From positions 1 through 64,000 of the forward strand of contig NZ_JACFAJ010000014.1 of assembly GCF_014250685.1 (NCBI RefSeq): a stretch of 64,000 bases of DNA. The letters run 5' to 3'. How positions within the stretch are numbered: position 1 is the stretch's first letter; each line of letters starts with the position of its first letter. Under the pieces are notes generated by a model. It had not been told where the DNA came from, did not search any database, and worked only from the letters and a program-made list of their open reading frames with translations. This DNA is from Cetobacterium sp. 2A. GTDB taxonomy: Bacteria; Fusobacteriota; Fusobacteriia; Fusobacteriales; Fusobacteriaceae. Positions 61,498 through 64,000 of the stretch are shown here, piece after piece. The translations under genes were made by a program, and so were the position numbers.

Positions 61498-62169
61498 ATG
61501 ATTAAAAAATTTGTATTACTGTTTTTTACTGTTTTCACATTGATTATTGCTGAAGGAAAAATAGTTTATTTGACGTTTGATGATGTTCCAAATAAAAATA
61601 CTCCAAAGCTTTTGGAAATTTTAAAAAAAGAGCAGATTAAGGCGACATTCTTTCCTATTGGAAATTATATAAGAAAAGAAAGCGATAAAGATATAATTAG
61701 ACAAATCAAAGACGATGGACATGCTTTAGGATTACATACTATGACGCATGATGCAAAAAAAATATATAATAAATCAAAACCAGAAACTTTAGTAAATGAA
61801 TTAATACAGGAACAGGATTTAATAGAGTCGATAACTGGAGAAAGAGTTATTATTTTCCGTCCACCATTTGGAAGCTTTAAAAACATTACAAAAATTCAAG
61901 CAGATCAAATGGTTAATAAAGGAATAAAACTTTGGGACTGGAATGCAGGAAGTGGAGATTGGATGCATAAAAATGTTCCAGATATTATGAAAACTTTAAA
62001 ACAAATGGGAACTGGGCCAAAAATGGTTGTTCTTCTGCATACTAAAGATATAACTGTGGAAGCACTTCCTGAAGTAATTAAATACTATAGAAGCAAGGGA
62101 TATGAGTTTAGAGCTTGGTCATTAGACGAGCATTTTATGCTAAATTCTTTAAAAGATCCAAGATTATAA
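61498..62169 (+). CDS. Exported polysaccharide deacetylase (NodB domain)
   Basis: A 223-residue carbohydrate esterase family 4 protein. Residues 1-19 form a signal peptide ending IIAE. Metal and catalytic motifs are TFDD (Asp28, Asp29), LHTMTHD with His80 and His84, RPPFGS near residue 122 and the late WDWNAGSGDW. It removes acetyl groups from peptidoglycan or another surface N-acetyl sugar polymer in the periplasm. It is short for the family, being the catalytic domain alone. GGGAG precedes the ATG. Confidence 0.9.
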   Translation: MIKKFVLLFFTVFTLIIAEGKIVYLTFDDVPNKNTPKLLEILKKEQIKATFFPIGNYIRKESDKDIIRQIKDDGHALGLHTMTHDAKKIYNKSKPETLVNELIQEQDLIESITGERVIIFRPPFGSFKNITKIQADQMVNKGIKLWDWNAGSGDWMHKNVPDIMKTLKQMGTGPKMVVLLHTKDITVEALPEVIKYYRSKGYEFRAWSLDEHFMLNSLKDPRL

Positions 62170-62208
62170 AATTTTAAAATAAACAAACCAATTAGGAGGA
62201 TATATATA

Positions 62209-62637
62209 ATGAAGAAATGGGAAGATATAAAAACTGCAGAGGAATTAATGAGAGCTAGATATCAAGCTTATGTGGATGCAGATATTGAATTTATAAAGGT
62301 TACACACGATCCTGAAACAATTCATGCAGTGTCATGGGAAGAGACAGAAAAATGGTCTAAAAATTCTGAATGGTTAGGATTAGAGATTATAAATATTGAA
62401 GATGGAACTGAAAATGATGAAGATGGATTAGTTGAGTTCAAGGCAACTTATATGGAGAACGGAAAAGAAGTAGTTCACCATGAGAAGAGTCTTTTTGTAA
62501 AAAAAGATGGGAAATGGTATTACAGACAATGGTTGCCTCTACAAGAAACAATAGTTAAAGAAAATAAAGTTGGAAGAAATGACTTATGTGTATGTGGAAG
62601 TGGAAAAAAATATAAAAAATGTTGTGGAAAAAAATAG
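62209..62637 (+). CDS. YchJ-like protein with C-terminal SEC-C zinc motif
   Basis: A 142-residue cytoplasmic protein. Residues 5-115 resemble the NTF2-like domain of YchJ ([20 protein letters not shown], then [15 protein letters not shown]). Residues 123-140 are a SEC-C motif, [17 protein letters not shown], as found at the end of SecA. In E. coli YchJ a SEC-C motif is at the N-terminus, so the order differs. The function of YchJ proteins is unknown; a role with zinc or ribosome/secretion partners is speculative. AGGAGG precedes the ATG. Confidence 0.85.
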   Translation: MKKWEDIKTAEELMRARYQAYVDADIEFIKVTHDPETIHAVSWEETEKWSKNSEWLGLEIINIEDGTENDEDGLVEFKATYMENGKEVVHHEKSLFVKKDGKWYYRQWLPLQETIVKENKVGRNDLCVCGSGKKYKKCCGKK

Positions 62638-62725
62638 TATTAAGATATTATAAATTTAGACTAGAAATAATCCCGATGTTATGATAAAATCTTTGGAAAG
62701 ATATTTATACACAAAGGAGATTAAT

Positions 62726-63925
62726 ATGAGACTATCACAAAGAGTATTAGATTTAAAAACATCGCCAGTTAGAAAATTAGTCCCTTATGCTGAAGATGCT
62801 GTAAAAAATGGGAAAAAAATATATCATCTAAATATAGGGCAACCGGATGTAGAAACTCCTCAAGAGTTTTACGATGCTATTAATAATTTTGATGAAAAAA
62901 CTCTAAAATATTCACATTCTGCGGGAAAAAAAGAATTAATTGAAGAAATATCTAAATATTATAAAAAATTAAATATAAATTATAATCCTGAAGATATACT
63001 TATAACAGTTGGAGGAAGTGAGGCAGTTTTATTCACACTTCTAGCACTTTTTGATGAAGGTGACGAAATATTAATTCCAGAACCTTACTATGCAAATTAT
63101 AATAGTTTTTTTGATCTTCTAAGAGTTAAAGTAGTTCCTATCAGAACTTCAGGAGATAATGGATTCCATTTACCATCTAAGGAAGAAATTGAAAAATTAG
63201 TTACTACAAAAACGAAAGCTATCATGTTCTCTAATCCAGGAAATCCAACTGGAACAGTTTATAAAGAAGATGAACTTAATATATTAAATGAAGTTTCAAA
63301 AGAGAATAATTTATATATCATAAGTGATGAAGTATACAGAGAGTTTACTTACGGAGAAAATAAAGCTATTAGTTTTGGAGATTTTAAAGATGCGGAAGAA
63401 AGAGTAATAATAATTGATTCAATCTCTAAAAGATATTCTGCTTGTGGAGCAAGAATAGGATGTATAATAAGTAAGAATAAAGAGTTTATGAAATCAATTT
63501 ATAAACTTTGTCAATCTAGATTATCAGCACCAACACTTGATATGGTTGGAGCAGAGGCTCTTTATAAACTTCCAGTTGAATATTTTGACTCTGTAAAAAA
63601 TGAATATCAAAAAAGAAGAAATACTCTATTTAAAGAACTTTCTACAATGGAAGGTGTAAAAGCCAGCGAACCAGAAGGTGCTTTCTATACAGTTGTAAAA
63701 CTTCCAGTTGAAGATGCAGAAGCTTTTTCAATTTGGTTATTAAAAGATTTCCAAATTAATATGGAAACAATTATGTTAACTCCGGCAGAAGGGTTCTATG
63801 CAACACCAGGTCTGGGAAAAGATGAAGTTAGAATTTCCTATGCTATTAAAGATGAAGAGTTAATTACATGTATGAAGATTATGAGAGAAGGATTAATCGA
63901 ATATAAAAAATTAAAAAATAAATAA
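62726..63925 (+). CDS. PLP-dependent class I/II aminotransferase (aspartate aminotransferase-like)
   Basis: A 399-residue fold type I aminotransferase. Motifs: LNIGQPDVETP near residue 35, VGGSEAVL near residue 95, NPGNPTGTVY near residue 170, DEVYREF near residue 201, PLP lysine Lys235 in DSISKRYSACG, and the substrate-binding Arg in DEVRISYA near residue 380. The exact amino acid cannot be told from the sequence; aspartate, alanine or aromatic amino acids are all possible. I chose the ATG at 62726, six bases after AAAGGAG, over the ATG at 62681 without a site. Confidence 0.9.
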   Translation: MRLSQRVLDLKTSPVRKLVPYAEDAVKNGKKIYHLNIGQPDVETPQEFYDAINNFDEKTLKYSHSAGKKELIEEISKYYKKLNINYNPEDILITVGGSEAVLFTLLALFDEGDEILIPEPYYANYNSFFDLLRVKVVPIRTSGDNGFHLPSKEEIEKLVTTKTKAIMFSNPGNPTGTVYKEDELNILNEVSKENNLYIISDEVYREFTYGENKAISFGDFKDAEERVIIIDSISKRYSACGARIGCIISKNKEFMKSIYKLCQSRLSAPTLDMVGAEALYKLPVEYFDSVKNEYQKRRNTLFKELSTMEGVKASEPEGAFYTVVKLPVEDAEAFSIWLLKDFQINMETIMLTPAEGFYATPGLGKDEVRISYAIKDEELITCMKIMREGLIEYKKLKNK

Positions 63926-63966
63926 AAAATAGGGAAGTGGTAGAAAATTACCATTTCCCTATTTTT
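63925..63966 (+). terminator. Rho-independent terminator
   Basis: AAAAATAGGGAAGTGGTA pairs with TACCATTTCCCTATTTTT around a 6-base loop, with one non-Watson-Crick pair. It follows the aminotransferase stop directly and ends in a T-run. Confidence 0.9.
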
Positions 63967-64000
63967 CAACTATTATACATTTTGTAGTAAAAATCTTTAT

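Noticed and set aside
1-64000. CRISPR array, tRNA, rRNA, insertion sequence or prophage
   Set aside because: No regularly spaced direct repeats, cloverleaf-like short genes, transposase, integrase or phage structural genes were seen in the sequence or its frames.

Overview
The window looks like chromosomal DNA of a Fusobacteriota member (Fusobacterium/Cetobacterium/Ilyobacter-like). The DNA is very AT-rich, with many TTG and GTG starts next to strong GGAGG sites. It carries the complete fusobacterial-type lysine fermentation operon, a type III glutamine synthetase and split transketolase subunits. Exported proteins have cleavable signal peptides. This placement is inferred from gene content; no 16S gene, tRNA, CRISPR array, insertion sequence or prophage was seen. 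No gene-free stretch exceeds about 300 bases.

Region 1 (1-11106): a lysine fermentation operon, nhaC-like antiporter, kal, kce, kdd, kamA, kamB, kamC, kamD, kamE and an SDR reductase, tightly packed behind one promoter. A small tandem [2Fe-2S] BFD-type protein follows. Region 2 (11199-17673): a disulfide-oxidoreductase-like flavoprotein divergent from a split transketolase, then a minus-strand thiamin-precursor salvage operon (tenA, thiZ, thiX, thiY) under a TPP riboswitch. The riboswitch operon may help supply the transketolase cofactor.

Region 3 (17701-31175): an exported TSCPD-domain protein with an exported mini-flavoprotein; a CUT2 sugar ABC operon ending in xylulokinase; a flavodoxin-like iron-sulfur protein and methyltransferase; a SAM-riboswitch-controlled metNIQ operon; a YjeM-like amino-acid permease; and an acyltransferase overlapping a second exported FMN-binding protein. 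Region 4 (31237-39639): a copper P-type ATPase fused in frame to a copZ-like chaperone that keeps its own ribosome binding site, two overlapping GGDEF-EAL genes (the second with a broken EAL domain), a BMP-family binding protein and a quinone reductase.

Region 5 (39690-48635): a LacI-regulated ketopentose operon: ABC ATPase, permease, a second permease running in frame into its substrate-binding protein, a ketose 3-epimerase-like TIM barrel, ribulokinase and L-ribulose-5-phosphate 4-epimerase. It contains no aldose isomerase. This operon and the xylulokinase operon both lead to D-xylulose-5-phosphate, a substrate of the split transketolase. Region 6 (48620-55149): a four-gene polyphosphate operon (PPK2/PAP, Ppx, a diverged Ppx paralogue with HD-like remnants, PPK1). 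Region 7 (55211-63966): IclR regulator divergent from glnN, a ROK sugar kinase divergent from nanE, HAD and HD phosphohydrolases, a polysaccharide deacetylase, a YchJ/SEC-C protein and a class I aminotransferase.

The points most worth a second look are the two in-frame gene run-ons with intact internal start sites (permease::binding protein and CopA::CopZ), the complementary decay of the two Ppx paralogues, the exported TSCPD protein, and convergent genes whose 3' ends sit inside shared palindromes.
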